From: Cytobacillus firmus
Lineage (GTDB): Bacteria > Bacillota > Bacilli > Bacillales > Cytobacillaceae
Reading direction: 5' to 3'
DNA length: 64,000 bases
Assembly (NCBI RefSeq): GCF_023715565.1
Contig: NZ_JAMBOJ010000026.1
Coordinates: forward strand, 1-64,000
A program made the translations under genes and the position numbers. The notes under the pieces were generated by a model. The model ran no database searches, was not told the origin of the DNA, and worked only from the letters and a program-made list of their open reading frames with translations. Of the stretch, positions 7,798 through 16,675 are shown in pieces (position 1 is the first letter of the stretch; every line of letters starts with the position of its first letter).

Positions 7798-10458
7798 ATG
7801 GAGAAAAAGAAATATGTTTATGTTGTCCCGCATTCCCACTGGGACCGGGAGTGGTATTTCACAATCGAGGATTCCAATGTCCTGCTTGCTGAAAATCTAG
7901 ATCACCTTATGACCGTACTTGAAAATGATGAAGAATATCATGGCTATGTGTTTGATGCTCAGGTTTCTGTAATTGAGGAGTATTTACAAATTAATCCTGA
8001 GGATAAAGAGAGGATTAAACAGCTGGTCACTGCAAAAAGATTATTCATCGGACCTTGGTATACGCAGACCGATTCATTATTGGTCCATAAGGAGAGCATG
8101 ATACGCAACCTTTTATATGGAACGCGCATTGCAAGTGAATTCGGACACAGTATGGAGGTAGGCTACCTGCCTGACATTTTTGGGCAAAATGCGTATTTGC
8201 CGTCGATTTTTACCGGTTTCGGAATTGAAAACAGCATTTTGCAAAGAGGTATTTATACTGACCAGCTTGAAGGGGATTTGAATTTCACCTGGAAGTCACC
8301 GGATGGTAAAACAGTTCGGGCGAACAATATTTATTTCGGCTATGGTCCGGGAAAATTTCTCTCTGCTGATGAAACTTATTACAAAGAACGCCTGCTGCCC
8401 TTACTTGAAAAACTGTCAGATCTGAATGCGAAAAGTGAACATCTGCTATTACCGGCAGGAGGGGACCAGGTGATGGTAAGGGAACATTTTCCGAAAACGA
8501 TCGAAAAGCTGAATGAAATGGACCCTGTACACGAATTTATTCTTTCTGATTATGAAAGCTTCATGAAGGCAGCCTGGGAGAATGGGAGCTTTGATAACCT
8601 GATTGAAGGCGAGCTCATTGCTCCGCAAAAATCGCGAATCCATAATACGATCCGATCACAGCGCTATGACATCAAGAAGCTTAATGACGTGGTTGAACAA
8701 AAAATTCTCCATACCCTTGAGCCGCTGGCCATGATCGGACTGACGCTCGGCTTGAAATATCCGCAAAGATGGCTTGATCAAATGTGGAAGCAACTGTTTG
8801 ATGTCCATGCTCATGACAGCATAGGCGGCTGCAACTCGGATGATACGAATTCAGACATCATGCAGCGCCTGACTAAAGTTGACAGGATTGCGGATGGGCT
8901 GATCAATATCTTGAAAAAGCAGATGACTCGCGCAATCAGCAAACAGGTTGGGAAAGATGGCTTGAATATTGTTTTCAATACACAGCCCAAACCGTTTTCC
9001 GGATTGGCTGAGAGTGTTATTTTTACAAGAGAAAAGGAATTTGCGGTCACCGATTTAGACGGCAGCAAACTCCCGGTTTCCCTGACTGGCCAGGAATACA
9101 TCAGTGGCGGGAAAATCATTGTGGTCACAGCCGAGGGTGAGAAGGAAGTGGAACAGCCCGGTTATTACCGCAATGTGGTTTTAATCGACTTAGAGGAAGT
9201 CCCCGCGGTGGGATACAAAACCCTGTTGATTGAAGAAGGGCAGAATGGCATTGCAGGCATGAGCCACTCTGAAGAGACTCATATTGAAAATAGCTTCTAT
9301 TCATTGAGTTTGAATGATGGCGAACTCGAATTGCTGAACAAACAATCCGGGAAGGCTATTCAGGACTTTTTGAAGTTTGAGAATGTCGCTGATGCCGGTG
9401 ATTCTTATGATTTTTCACCGCTTGAGGGTGATGAACAGCGTATTCTTGCCAATGCGTCTCTCCTTAAGATTGAAAAAGGGGAAATGGCTGAAACGATGAC
9501 TATAGTTCACAAAGCGATGGTTCCGGGAAATCTGGAGGAAAGACAATCTGGCACTGATACCACGACGCTTGAGATTATAACTACTTTTGAACTTCGGAAA
9601 GGTGAGTTAACGATCAGAGTTACACATGAAATCGATAACCATGTATGTGACCACAGAGTTCGTGTCCTTTTAGACACCCCCGTTGTGAATCCTGAGCTTT
9701 CATACGGAGACCAGGCATTCAGCGTATTGGAGCGTCCGGCTGAGAACGCCTACCTGGCTGATTGGAAAGAACGTGGATTTGCAGAAGCGCCGGTTCCTTA
9801 TTATCCAATTGAAAATTTCGCCGCAGTTGGAGACCTGGAAGCCACATTTGCTGTAATCACTAAAGGAATCAAAGAATATGAAGTGATCAAAGATTCCGGG
9901 ACAATAGCTTTGACGCTATTCAGAAGCGTTGGGCTGCTGGGCCGTGACAATCTGGCTTGGCGCCCGGGACGTGCATCAGGTATTAACAACAAAACGGTGT
10001 ACACTCCGGATGCGCAAATGCAGCAGAAAATGGAGTTTGAGTATGGGATTGTATTCCTTGATGAGGCATTTTCCGAAAAGGTATTGTTTGCTGAAGTTGA
10101 GAATTACCGTGGCCGTTATGCAGCTTATCAGCTGCAATCCTACAACACATTCGAAGAAAGGCTCGAGCGTTTTGAACTGCCCCAGCCGATCGAGAAGGCT
10201 CCGGAAGTTTTCTCATTGTTTGAACTTGATCATCAAGGGATCTTTGTCAGTACCTGCAAAAGAGCTTATGAAGATAATAGCCTGATCATCAGACTGTTCA
10301 ACCCTTACAGTAAAAATGAAACATGTGCTATCACATCGGATCATTTTACAAAAGCAGTTGAAACTGACCTGTATGAAAAAGAAGGACAGGAAAAGAATTT
10401 AGAAACCATCACAGTGCCTGCAAAAGGGTATATCACTTTGAAATTAAAGGAGGAATAA
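7798..10458 (+). CDS. mngB: GH38 alpha-mannosidase (mannosylglycerate hydrolase type)
   Basis: 886 aa, cytosolic. The N-terminus carries the GH38 zinc motif PHSHWDREWY (residues 11-20). The nucleophile Asp126 lies in GYLPDIFGQ and a further zinc ligand in HAHDSIGGCNSDD. Length is close to E. coli MngB (about 877 aa), which splits 2-O-(6-phosphomannosyl)-glycerate into mannose 6-phosphate and glycerate. It follows the PTS gene and precedes the phosphorylase gene by 22 bp, so it is in the same operon. The substrate is inferred from family and context. Confidence 0.9.
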   Translation: MEKKKYVYVVPHSHWDREWYFTIEDSNVLLAENLDHLMTVLENDEEYHGYVFDAQVSVIEEYLQINPEDKERIKQLVTAKRLFIGPWYTQTDSLLVHKESMIRNLLYGTRIASEFGHSMEVGYLPDIFGQNAYLPSIFTGFGIENSILQRGIYTDQLEGDLNFTWKSPDGKTVRANNIYFGYGPGKFLSADETYYKERLLPLLEKLSDLNAKSEHLLLPAGGDQVMVREHFPKTIEKLNEMDPVHEFILSDYESFMKAAWENGSFDNLIEGELIAPQKSRIHNTIRSQRYDIKKLNDVVEQKILHTLEPLAMIGLTLGLKYPQRWLDQMWKQLFDVHAHDSIGGCNSDDTNSDIMQRLTKVDRIADGLINILKKQMTRAISKQVGKDGLNIVFNTQPKPFSGLAESVIFTREKEFAVTDLDGSKLPVSLTGQEYISGGKIIVVTAEGEKEVEQPGYYRNVVLIDLEEVPAVGYKTLLIEEGQNGIAGMSHSEETHIENSFYSLSLNDGELELLNKQSGKAIQDFLKFENVADAGDSYDFSPLEGDEQRILANASLLKIEKGEMAETMTIVHKAMVPGNLEERQSGTDTTTLEIITTFELRKGELTIRVTHEIDNHVCDHRVRVLLDTPVVNPELSYGDQAFSVLERPAENAYLADWKERGFAEAPVPYYPIENFAAVGDLEATFAVITKGIKEYEVIKDSGTIALTLFRSVGLLGRDNLAWRPGRASGINNKTVYTPDAQMQQKMEFEYGIVFLDEAFSEKVLFAEVENYRGRYAAYQLQSYNTFEERLERFELPQPIEKAPEVFSLFELDHQGIFVSTCKRAYEDNSLIIRLFNPYSKNETCAITSDHFTKAVETDLYEKEGQEKNLETITVPAKGYITLKLKEE

Positions 10459-10460
10459 GA

Positions 10461-12149
10461 ATGAAGACAGTTCTCCTCGAAACCATAGAGCATCAATTGA
10501 AACAAATTTATGGAGATCAATATGACAAGCGATACATGGAAATGGCCAGCGGGCTTATCAGGAAGTGGTCTGATGCTGATTGGCCGCAAAATGACGCAAT
10601 TTCCGAGAAAAATGTGTATCTGATCACTTATGGTGACAGTATTCATGAAGAAGGAATGCCAACTCTTGAAACACTGCACCGATTTTTAAATGAATATATT
10701 AAGGGTGTCATTACTGATGTTCATCTGCTGCCAATGTTCCCCTATACCTCAGATGATGGTTTCTCGGTCACTGATTACCGGGAAATCCATCCTGAGCTGG
10801 GGAATTGGAGTAATATCGAAACTCTGTCGAAGGATTACCGAATGATGTTCGATTTCGTTGCCAACCATATTTCAAAATCAAGTGAATGGTTCCAACGTTA
10901 CCTTCAGGATGATCCTGAATATAAACATTATTTTATCCCGCATGATCCTGAATTCGATACAAAAAACGTTGTAAGGCCGAGAACTTCGCCTTTATTCCAT
11001 GAATACAAAGGGAAGAATGGAGTGAAAACGGCCTGGACGACATTCAGCGAAGACCAGGTTGATGTGAATGTCGCTTATTTCCCGCTTCTGCTTGAAATGA
11101 CGGACATCCTACTCACATATGCCTATCAAGGCGGCACCAGTATCCGCCTTGATGCCATTGGCTTCCTGTGGAAGGAATCAGGCACAAGCTGCATGCATTT
11201 GCCGCAGACCCACACGATTATACAAATGTGGCGTACACTGCTCGATCATTTCAAGCCGGGAACCCAAATTATTACCGAGACAAATGTACCGCATAAGGAA
11301 AATATCAGCTACTTCGGCGATGGAACGAATGAAGCGCAAATGGTTTACCAGTTTTCACTGCCGCCACTGGTTCTGTATACCATGACGACACATGATTCCG
11401 GCAAGTTGACAGACTGGGCGAAGACCATTGGCAAGGTTTCTGACACGGCAACCTACTTCAATTTCCTGGCAAGCCATGACGGAATCGGCATGCGTCCAAC
11501 GGAAGGAATCCTGACAGAAGGAGAGAAACAGCTGCTAGTGAATAAGGTTGTCGAAAATGGCGGACGTGTCTCCTATAAAAATAATAGTGACGGCACTCAA
11601 TCGGTCTATGAATTAAATATTAACTACAGCGAAGCGCTCGTGAATAAAGGAGAAGATATTACCGATGAACTGAAGGTGCAGAAAATGCTTGCCGCACATT
11701 CGATTCTTCTTTCCTTCATAGGCGTCCCTGCGATTTATTATCATTCCCTGCTTGGGTCACAGAATGACCAGCGGGGAGTTGAGGAGTCAGGAATCAATCG
11801 CCGGATTAACAGGGAGAAATTCGATTTTGATACGATTTCCCGTGAACTGACTGAAAGTCCGCGCAGAAAAGCCATTTTTGGCGGACTGAAGAAAATGATC
11901 GAAATCCGTCAGGCACATTCAGCCTTCTCACCGTTTGCCGAACAGGAAGTAGTTGACATGGGAACTGATGTCTTTGCCTTGAAACGCTTTAATAAAGAAA
12001 CCGGTGAAGAAATATTGTTCGCAGTCAATGTCAAATCATCACCAGTGAAACTATCCGGTAACTTGAACGGCACCAACCTGCTGACAGGTGAAAAAACAGA
12101 TAGTGAAATCACTTTAAAGCCTTATGAATTTGTTTGGATTCTCAATTAA
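10461..12149 (+). CDS. GH13_18 sugar phosphorylase, probably glucosylglycerate phosphorylase
   Basis: 562 aa, sucrose-phosphorylase family (alpha-amylase fold). The nucleophile is Asp231 in SIRLDAIGFLWKE and the acid/base is Glu273 in IITETNVPH; FLASHDGIGMRP carries the third acidic residue. The RLDAI.FLWKE.GTSC signature resembles YcjM-type glucosylglycerate phosphorylases more than true sucrose phosphorylases. It would convert glucosylglycerate and phosphate to glucose 1-phosphate and glycerate. An AAAGGAGG site sits at the end of the mannosidase gene. Placement between a mannosylglycerate hydrolase and glycerate kinase supports a glycerate-releasing role. Sucrose or another glucoside remains possible. 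Confidence 0.82.
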   Translation: MKTVLLETIEHQLKQIYGDQYDKRYMEMASGLIRKWSDADWPQNDAISEKNVYLITYGDSIHEEGMPTLETLHRFLNEYIKGVITDVHLLPMFPYTSDDGFSVTDYREIHPELGNWSNIETLSKDYRMMFDFVANHISKSSEWFQRYLQDDPEYKHYFIPHDPEFDTKNVVRPRTSPLFHEYKGKNGVKTAWTTFSEDQVDVNVAYFPLLLEMTDILLTYAYQGGTSIRLDAIGFLWKESGTSCMHLPQTHTIIQMWRTLLDHFKPGTQIITETNVPHKENISYFGDGTNEAQMVYQFSLPPLVLYTMTTHDSGKLTDWAKTIGKVSDTATYFNFLASHDGIGMRPTEGILTEGEKQLLVNKVVENGGRVSYKNNSDGTQSVYELNINYSEALVNKGEDITDELKVQKMLAAHSILLSFIGVPAIYYHSLLGSQNDQRGVEESGINRRINREKFDFDTISRELTESPRRKAIFGGLKKMIEIRQAHSAFSPFAEQEVVDMGTDVFALKRFNKETGEEILFAVNVKSSPVKLSGNLNGTNLLTGEKTDSEITLKPYEFVWILN

Positions 12150-12161
12150 GGTGGTCTGTTT

Positions 12162-13295
12162 ATGAAAGTGGTTATTGCTGTAGATTCATTTAAAGGCTCG
12201 GTTTCCTCATTACAGGCAGGTGAGGCAATTAAAAAAGGGGTACTTGATTCTAGGCCCGATGCCTCAGTCGAAGTTTGCCCGATGGCAGATGGCGGAGAGG
12301 GAACCGTTGAAGCGTTGATTCACTCCAAAGGCGGAACGAGGAGGTCTGTATGTGTTCATGGTCCGTTAATGGAGAAAGTCACGGCTGAATATATCGTTTT
12401 CCCTTATCAAGGCAAGGATCATGTATTTATTGAGAGTGCTTCAAGCTGCGGGCTTACACTGATCCCTGCTGAACGAAGAAATCCAATGAAAACAAACACT
12501 TTTGGTGTTGGTGAGCAAATCAGGGATGCCATCGAAAATGGATATCGTCATTTTTTCCTATCGTTGGGCGGAAGTGCGACTAATGACGGCGGTACTGGAA
12601 TGCTTCAGGCACTTGGCTGGGAGTTCTTTGATGAAAAAGGCGATGTTATCAGCAAGGAAGGCAATCCCCTTTTGAACATTGCCTCCATGTCATCAGAGAA
12701 GACGCTGAAAGAGCTGGAGGATTGTTCGTTTACCATTGCGAGCGATGTTATGAACCCTTTTTATGGCATGGACGGAGCGGCACATATTTTTGCCAGGCAA
12801 AAGGGTGCAAATGATTCAGAAATCCTGATATTGGATGAAGCTCTGGAGCGGCTCTGCGAGGTATATTTCAGGGTGACAGGTAAGAATGTCCAGGGCATTC
12901 CAGGTGCCGGAGCGGCAGGCGGGCTGGGTGGCGCCATGTCCGCATGTCTTAATGCAATAATGCAATCAGGTGCTGAAATCTTAATGGACATAACGGGGCT
13001 TAAGGGTAAAATACAGGAAGCTGATATAGTGTTCACTGGTGAAGGAAGTCTTGACCATCAGTCCTTGTTGGGGAAGGTACCGGTAACAATAGCTAAATAC
13101 GCCAAACTTCACAATAAAAAGGTAATTGGCCTTGCCGGAAGAATCGATACTGAACTAAAAGAAATGAACGAATATCTTGACGCTGTTTTCTCCATTCAGA
13201 CGGAGTGCAGGATGCTTGATGAGGCAATGCTGCCGGCAATCACTTTAAATCAGCTGGCGGTTACAGCCAGCCAGGTGATAAGAGCGATAAGGTAG
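12162..13295 (+). CDS. glxK: Glycerate kinase (type I, GlxK/GarK family)
   Basis: 377 aa, full length for the glycerate kinase family. The N-terminus MKVVIAVDSFKGSVSSLQA and the motifs MADGGEGT, SLGGSATNDGG and GAGAAGGLG are hallmarks. It phosphorylates the glycerate released by the two upstream enzymes to 2- or 3-phosphoglycerate for lower glycolysis. The gene starts 12 bp after the phosphorylase stop, with a GGTGG ribosome binding site, and ends the operon. Confidence 0.92.
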   Translation: MKVVIAVDSFKGSVSSLQAGEAIKKGVLDSRPDASVEVCPMADGGEGTVEALIHSKGGTRRSVCVHGPLMEKVTAEYIVFPYQGKDHVFIESASSCGLTLIPAERRNPMKTNTFGVGEQIRDAIENGYRHFFLSLGGSATNDGGTGMLQALGWEFFDEKGDVISKEGNPLLNIASMSSEKTLKELEDCSFTIASDVMNPFYGMDGAAHIFARQKGANDSEILILDEALERLCEVYFRVTGKNVQGIPGAGAAGGLGGAMSACLNAIMQSGAEILMDITGLKGKIQEADIVFTGEGSLDHQSLLGKVPVTIAKYAKLHNKKVIGLAGRIDTELKEMNEYLDAVFSIQTECRMLDEAMLPAITLNQLAVTASQVIRAIR

Positions 13296-13301
13296 AGAAG
13301 A

Positions 13302-13332
13302 AGCATGGGAGTGAATCTCGTGCTTTTTTTTT
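13302..13332 (+). terminator. Intrinsic terminator of the glycoside operon
   Basis: AGCATGGGA pairs imperfectly with TCTCGTGCT (13302-13310 and 13316-13324), followed by a run of T to 13332. It lies 6 bp after the glycerate kinase stop. Confidence 0.8.
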
Positions 13333-13438
13333 ATGGGAAACAGCTCCTGTCACAAAATGTTCGAATTTAGAAAAAAATTTTATTTTCTTAACTCAAGGTT
13401 TTTGTGAAAGAGACTGCAAAGGATGTGTAAGGAGTGTG

Positions 13439-13458
13439 TTTGTGACATTAATCACAAA
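13439..13458. promoter_or_regulatory. Perfect Fnr/Crp-type palindrome
   Basis: TTTGTGA-N6-TCACAAA is an exact inverted repeat. It contains TGTGA-N6-TCACA, the core of the Bacillus Fnr site. It lies in the otherwise empty stretch 13333-13598, about 190 bp before the DndB-like operon. No strong promoter at the class II distance was found (TAAATT near 13480 is the best -10). Nothing else was recognised in this gap. Confidence 0.45.
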
Positions 13459-13598
13459 TTTATGCCCTACATATGGTCTTAAATTTTAACAGCGTATTAT
13501 ATTATCTCATCCCACAGCTGTCAATAGTAAGAAAATAGGCTGGGTCAGCAAAATCACGCATATGCATGAACAGGACCAGTGTAATGACGAAAAAAGAT

Positions 13599-13628
13599 TT
13601 TACAATAATCAGACAACATGGCTATAAT
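13599..13628 (+). promoter_or_regulatory. Sigma-A promoter of the DndB-like operon
   Basis: TTTACA (13599-13604) and a perfect TATAAT (13623-13628) are 18 bp apart. Transcription would begin near 13635, just before the GGGGTGAGG ribosome binding site. The -10 lies inside the open frame that begins at 13618, so that earlier ATG cannot be the start. Confidence 0.7.
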
Positions 13629-13647
13629 TAACTCCGGGGTGAGGAAT

Positions 13648-14742
13648 ATGACAGATATTGGCGTATTAACCAGAATTAAGGGATCTGCATACAATCAGTT
13701 TAGTAAAAAAGTGTTGGTCACTCAGCTTCGTTATGCGACTTTGGAAGCGATATTTGAAGTGGATGAGGAAGTTCAGAGAAAGCTGGATCCAAAAAGGCGG
13801 GTAGAGATCAGAGAGTTTATCATCCAATCGCTTGAAGAAGGCAGGGATTTTTACTTTTCACCATTTGTGTTTTCGGCCAGAGGCGCGATTCGCCAAACGG
13901 AGGATGGATGGGAACTGACTCCAGGAAGCAAGCTTTATATCATAGATGGCCAGCACAGAAGTGCGAGTTTCTCATCTGCCATAAGCCATCTTAAATCCAG
14001 AAAAGAATCAGCGGAAGAAACAGGCAGGCTGGATGAAGCCATCATGCTGAAGACCTATATTGAGAGATTGAAAGAATATCCCGTTGCCATGCAGGTATTC
14101 CTGGATTTGACAACAACACAGGAGAGGCAGCTTTTTACTGATATAAATACGGAAAGAAGAGATGCTCATATCGGGCAGGTTATGCTCTATGATCAGCGTG
14201 ACCAATATACTGAGCTGACAAGGAGCGTTGCAGCACATCTTCAGCCTATGTTTGAAATCGAACAAAGCCTTTCCAGAATATCCATTCACAACTCCGCACT
14301 TACATCATTAGCCACCATGAAGAGGTGCATCATCGCCCTATTTGAAGGCATTCTAACAGTAAAAAAAGGGTCCCCGTATTATAGATGCAATCCGAAGGAA
14401 GCTGAAGAGATTGCAATCGAATTTTTTAAGATATGGCCGCTGATTTTCCCAAAGAAAAGTGCCAATAGAATTAAATTCGCATGCGGTTACTCAGGGGTGC
14501 AAATAGCTTTAGCCTACTGTGTCAATCAGCTGACCAGAACTCATAACTTATCCTACAAAGTAGCTTTACACGAACTTAAAAACTTAAAGTCCGAGTGCAG
14601 CTGGAAGCACGATGATCCGATGTTCCGTCACCTGTTTGACCCGTCAGCTTCGAAAATTAAAGGCCATTCAGCCACAAGAAAAATCCAGCAGACCTCACTG
14701 GAATTCAAAAAGAAAATCGAACAGGGAGGGCTGAAGCCGTGA
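13648..14742 (+). CDS. DndB-like DGQHR-domain protein 1
   Basis: 364 aa, related to DndB, the regulator of the dnd DNA phosphorothioation genes. The hallmark is IIDGQHRSAS near residue 100, with the later motif LFTDINTERRDAHIGQV typical of this family. I start it at the ATG after GGGGTGAGG because the longer frame overlaps the promoter. No dndA, dndC, dndD or dndE is present in the window, so this is an orphan copy. It is followed by a second DGQHR protein whose GTG start overlaps this stop. Function unproven; ParB-like nucleotide hydrolysis is one family proposal. Confidence 0.8.
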   Translation: MTDIGVLTRIKGSAYNQFSKKVLVTQLRYATLEAIFEVDEEVQRKLDPKRRVEIREFIIQSLEEGRDFYFSPFVFSARGAIRQTEDGWELTPGSKLYIIDGQHRSASFSSAISHLKSRKESAEETGRLDEAIMLKTYIERLKEYPVAMQVFLDLTTTQERQLFTDINTERRDAHIGQVMLYDQRDQYTELTRSVAAHLQPMFEIEQSLSRISIHNSALTSLATMKRCIIALFEGILTVKKGSPYYRCNPKEAEEIAIEFFKIWPLIFPKKSANRIKFACGYSGVQIALAYCVNQLTRTHNLSYKVALHELKNLKSECSWKHDDPMFRHLFDPSASKIKGHSATRKIQQTSLEFKKKIEQGGLKP

Positions 14743-15773
14743 TTGTTCAAGATGTTTTTACTAAGCGGCAGACTTTCATTGCGCTGCCTGTTTCTGAACT
14801 CATCAGGATGCATAAACAAGAAAGGCTTATTCTGAGAGATACGAATCAGCTTCAGGTGAGACGGATTAAAAAGTATATCTTCTTGAATGCTGAAGGGGGA
14901 GAAATATATATGCCGCCGCTGGTTGCCGCAGTTGAAGAGGGGATGTTAGGCGGGCAAACGCCAGACAGATTAAGAATGGTAGATGGATCACACAGGATGA
15001 AAGCTCTGCTTCAGCTCGAGGATCAAATTTTCATGAGTATGAAAAGTGAGAAGGACGAAGAAATCCGGAATGCTTATCATCTCCAATATTTGCTGGAGAA
15101 GACAGAGATCGCCATTCAAGTCCTTGAAGGACTCTCCATGGATGAGGAAAACCAGCTTTTTATTGATTTAAACACAAAAGGGAAACAGGTGGCATTGTCC
15201 AAGCGAATCGCCTATGATTCCAGAGACCGTTTAAATGGGATTACCAATCGGATTCTTCAATCCAATGCAAAGCTGATAGAAGCAGGTGTGGAAACCGAAA
15301 AAAGAGCCATTATTCGGCCTGCTAATAAAAAATTCCTCTCACTTTCCCAGCTGCGATTGCTTGTGGCCACTTTTCTGGCAGGCAAGCTGTTAAACAGATC
15401 GGACGAATGGAAGGAGAATGCCGGAGGAGACGATGAAGCCTATATGGATATCGTAAATTCCTGGTTCGATAAACTCTTCTCCTTTGAATCTCCTAAAAGA
15501 ATCGGAAACTATCAAGGAACCATGCTGGCAAGCTTTCCGGTCATTCAGGCAGTATCGTTATACGCAATGAAAGGTTGGGAAAATCAATCATTGTCAGCAA
15601 AAAAACAAAGTCTGATTGAACGAATGGATTTCCTAAAGGAAGTAAATTGGAGCAGTGCGAATCCGGAGTGGAGAAGGTTTGACGGAATGGAAAGGGGAGA
15701 ATTCTTTTACCCAGAAAAAAGCAAGAAAAATATAGAGGAGATCGCCAGTTGGCTTGAGACGCAAAGGAGGTGA
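14739..15773 (+). CDS. DndB-like DGQHR-domain protein 2
   Basis: 344 aa. It shares the DndB layout with the preceding protein: VDGSHRMKA near residue 82 (Ser for Gln in DGQHR) and LFIDLNTKGKQVALSKR in the central conserved block. It starts at a GTG whose last two bases form part of the upstream stop, with GGAGGG upstream, so it is translationally coupled. The two proteins are diverged paralogs and may work as a heteromer. Function unknown. Confidence 0.78.
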   Translation: MIVQDVFTKRQTFIALPVSELIRMHKQERLILRDTNQLQVRRIKKYIFLNAEGGEIYMPPLVAAVEEGMLGGQTPDRLRMVDGSHRMKALLQLEDQIFMSMKSEKDEEIRNAYHLQYLLEKTEIAIQVLEGLSMDEENQLFIDLNTKGKQVALSKRIAYDSRDRLNGITNRILQSNAKLIEAGVETEKRAIIRPANKKFLSLSQLRLLVATFLAGKLLNRSDEWKENAGGDDEAYMDIVNSWFDKLFSFESPKRIGNYQGTMLASFPVIQAVSLYAMKGWENQSLSAKKQSLIERMDFLKEVNWSSANPEWRRFDGMERGEFFYPEKSKKNIEEIASWLETQRR

Positions 15774-15794
15774 GCATGATGTAACAGCATAAAA

Positions 15795-15836
15795 AAACCC
15801 TCAGGCGGGTCTTGGTCGACGATAGCCTGAGAGTTT
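15795..15836 (+). terminator. Stem-loop terminator after the DndB-like pair
   Basis: AAACCCTCAGGC (15795-15806) pairs with GCCTGAGAGTTT (15825-15836), one mismatch, 18-nt loop. It lies 20 bp beyond the second DndB-like gene. Confidence 0.6.
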
Positions 15837-15845
15837 CTCAGAGAT

Positions 15846-15877
15846 GGAGTATACCAGCTCATAAGTTAGTATACTCC
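15846..15877. promoter_or_regulatory. Perfect inverted repeat before the ComK gene
   Basis: GGAGTATAC (15846-15854) and GTATACTCC (15869-15877) form an exact 9-bp inverted repeat with a 14-nt spacer, 50 bp before the ComK start. A TATACAAT -10-like element follows at about 15883. It could be an operator or an RNA hairpin. No AAAA-N5-TTTT ComK boxes were found here. Confidence 0.45.
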
Positions 15878-15927
15878 TTAATATACAATTTTTAAATAGT
15901 GAAGTTTAAGGGAGGATATTAATTACA

Positions 15928-16491
15928 ATGGATGCATTACTATTACGGGAGTATATAATCATTTCGGAAACGAAATCAATCAGGGCCCATTATAACGAAG
16001 AAGGCGAATGCTGCAGTCTCGTTTTGGAAGGAAACTATACGTTTATGGTAAAAAAGAAACCGATTGAGATCATAGATGATAGCATCAATTATTATGGCTT
16101 TGATCTGAATGGTGCATCGAGCGGTTCGAGAACTATACTTGGACCCTGCAGGGCTGCACCAGTACGAATTCCGGGTGGAATGGACATGTACTGGTTTCCG
16201 CATACTTCGCCAGGGCATGATGAATGTGTGTGGTTTGCGTTTCATCATGTGGAAGCCATCAAGGCTGAGGGCTATGATACCTCAAACGTTTATGTGAGTG
16301 GAGGCCATTGCTTTAAACTGAATGCGGCTGAAAAAGAGGTCTCTATGAAATATGACCGGGCAGAGAAGCTGGAATCAAGAATATCCAAGCGCAAGGTAAA
16401 TACCTTCAGCTTTATTATGGAAAGAACCACCGATACATACTCGGTAAAAAAAGGGAGGAGGAATTATATTATTGAAAGGAAGAAAGAGTAG
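15928..16491 (+). CDS. comK: ComK-family competence transcription factor
   Basis: 187 aa, close to the 192 aa of B. subtilis ComK and alignable with it over most of its length. Shared features are the N-terminal block (VKKKPIEIIDDSINYYG), IPGGMDMYWFPHTSP, and the W..FHHV.A.KA and ...V.VSGG segments. ComK is the master activator of DNA-uptake genes. The GGGAGG site is 12 nt from the ATG, a long spacing that may lower translation. Many bacilli carry two ComK copies, and I cannot tell whether this is the functional one. Confidence 0.8.
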   Translation: MDALLLREYIIISETKSIRAHYNEEGECCSLVLEGNYTFMVKKKPIEIIDDSINYYGFDLNGASSGSRTILGPCRAAPVRIPGGMDMYWFPHTSPGHDECVWFAFHHVEAIKAEGYDTSNVYVSGGHCFKLNAAEKEVSMKYDRAEKLESRISKRKVNTFSFIMERTTDTYSVKKGRRNYIIERKKE

Positions 16492-16623
16492 AAGCAGATA
16501 GCGTTTTTGCCGGCTAAATAGTGCCTGTCCCGCATCTGAGGATAGGCGCTTTCTAAAAAGGTATATTGCTGAGGCAGCTGTACATTTTTACTGTTATCCT
16601 GACTAGTTCAGATCCCAAAATTC

Positions 16624-16654
16624 TTGTCTGATTCGACATAGTTCCTGATATAAT
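16624..16654 (+). promoter_or_regulatory. Sigma-A-like promoter of the coiled-coil gene
   Basis: TTGTCT (16624-16629) and a perfect TATAAT (16649-16654) with a long 19-bp spacer, 22 nt before the start codon. Confidence 0.5.
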
Positions 16655-16675
16655 GATAAGAGAAGGAGGTGAGAA

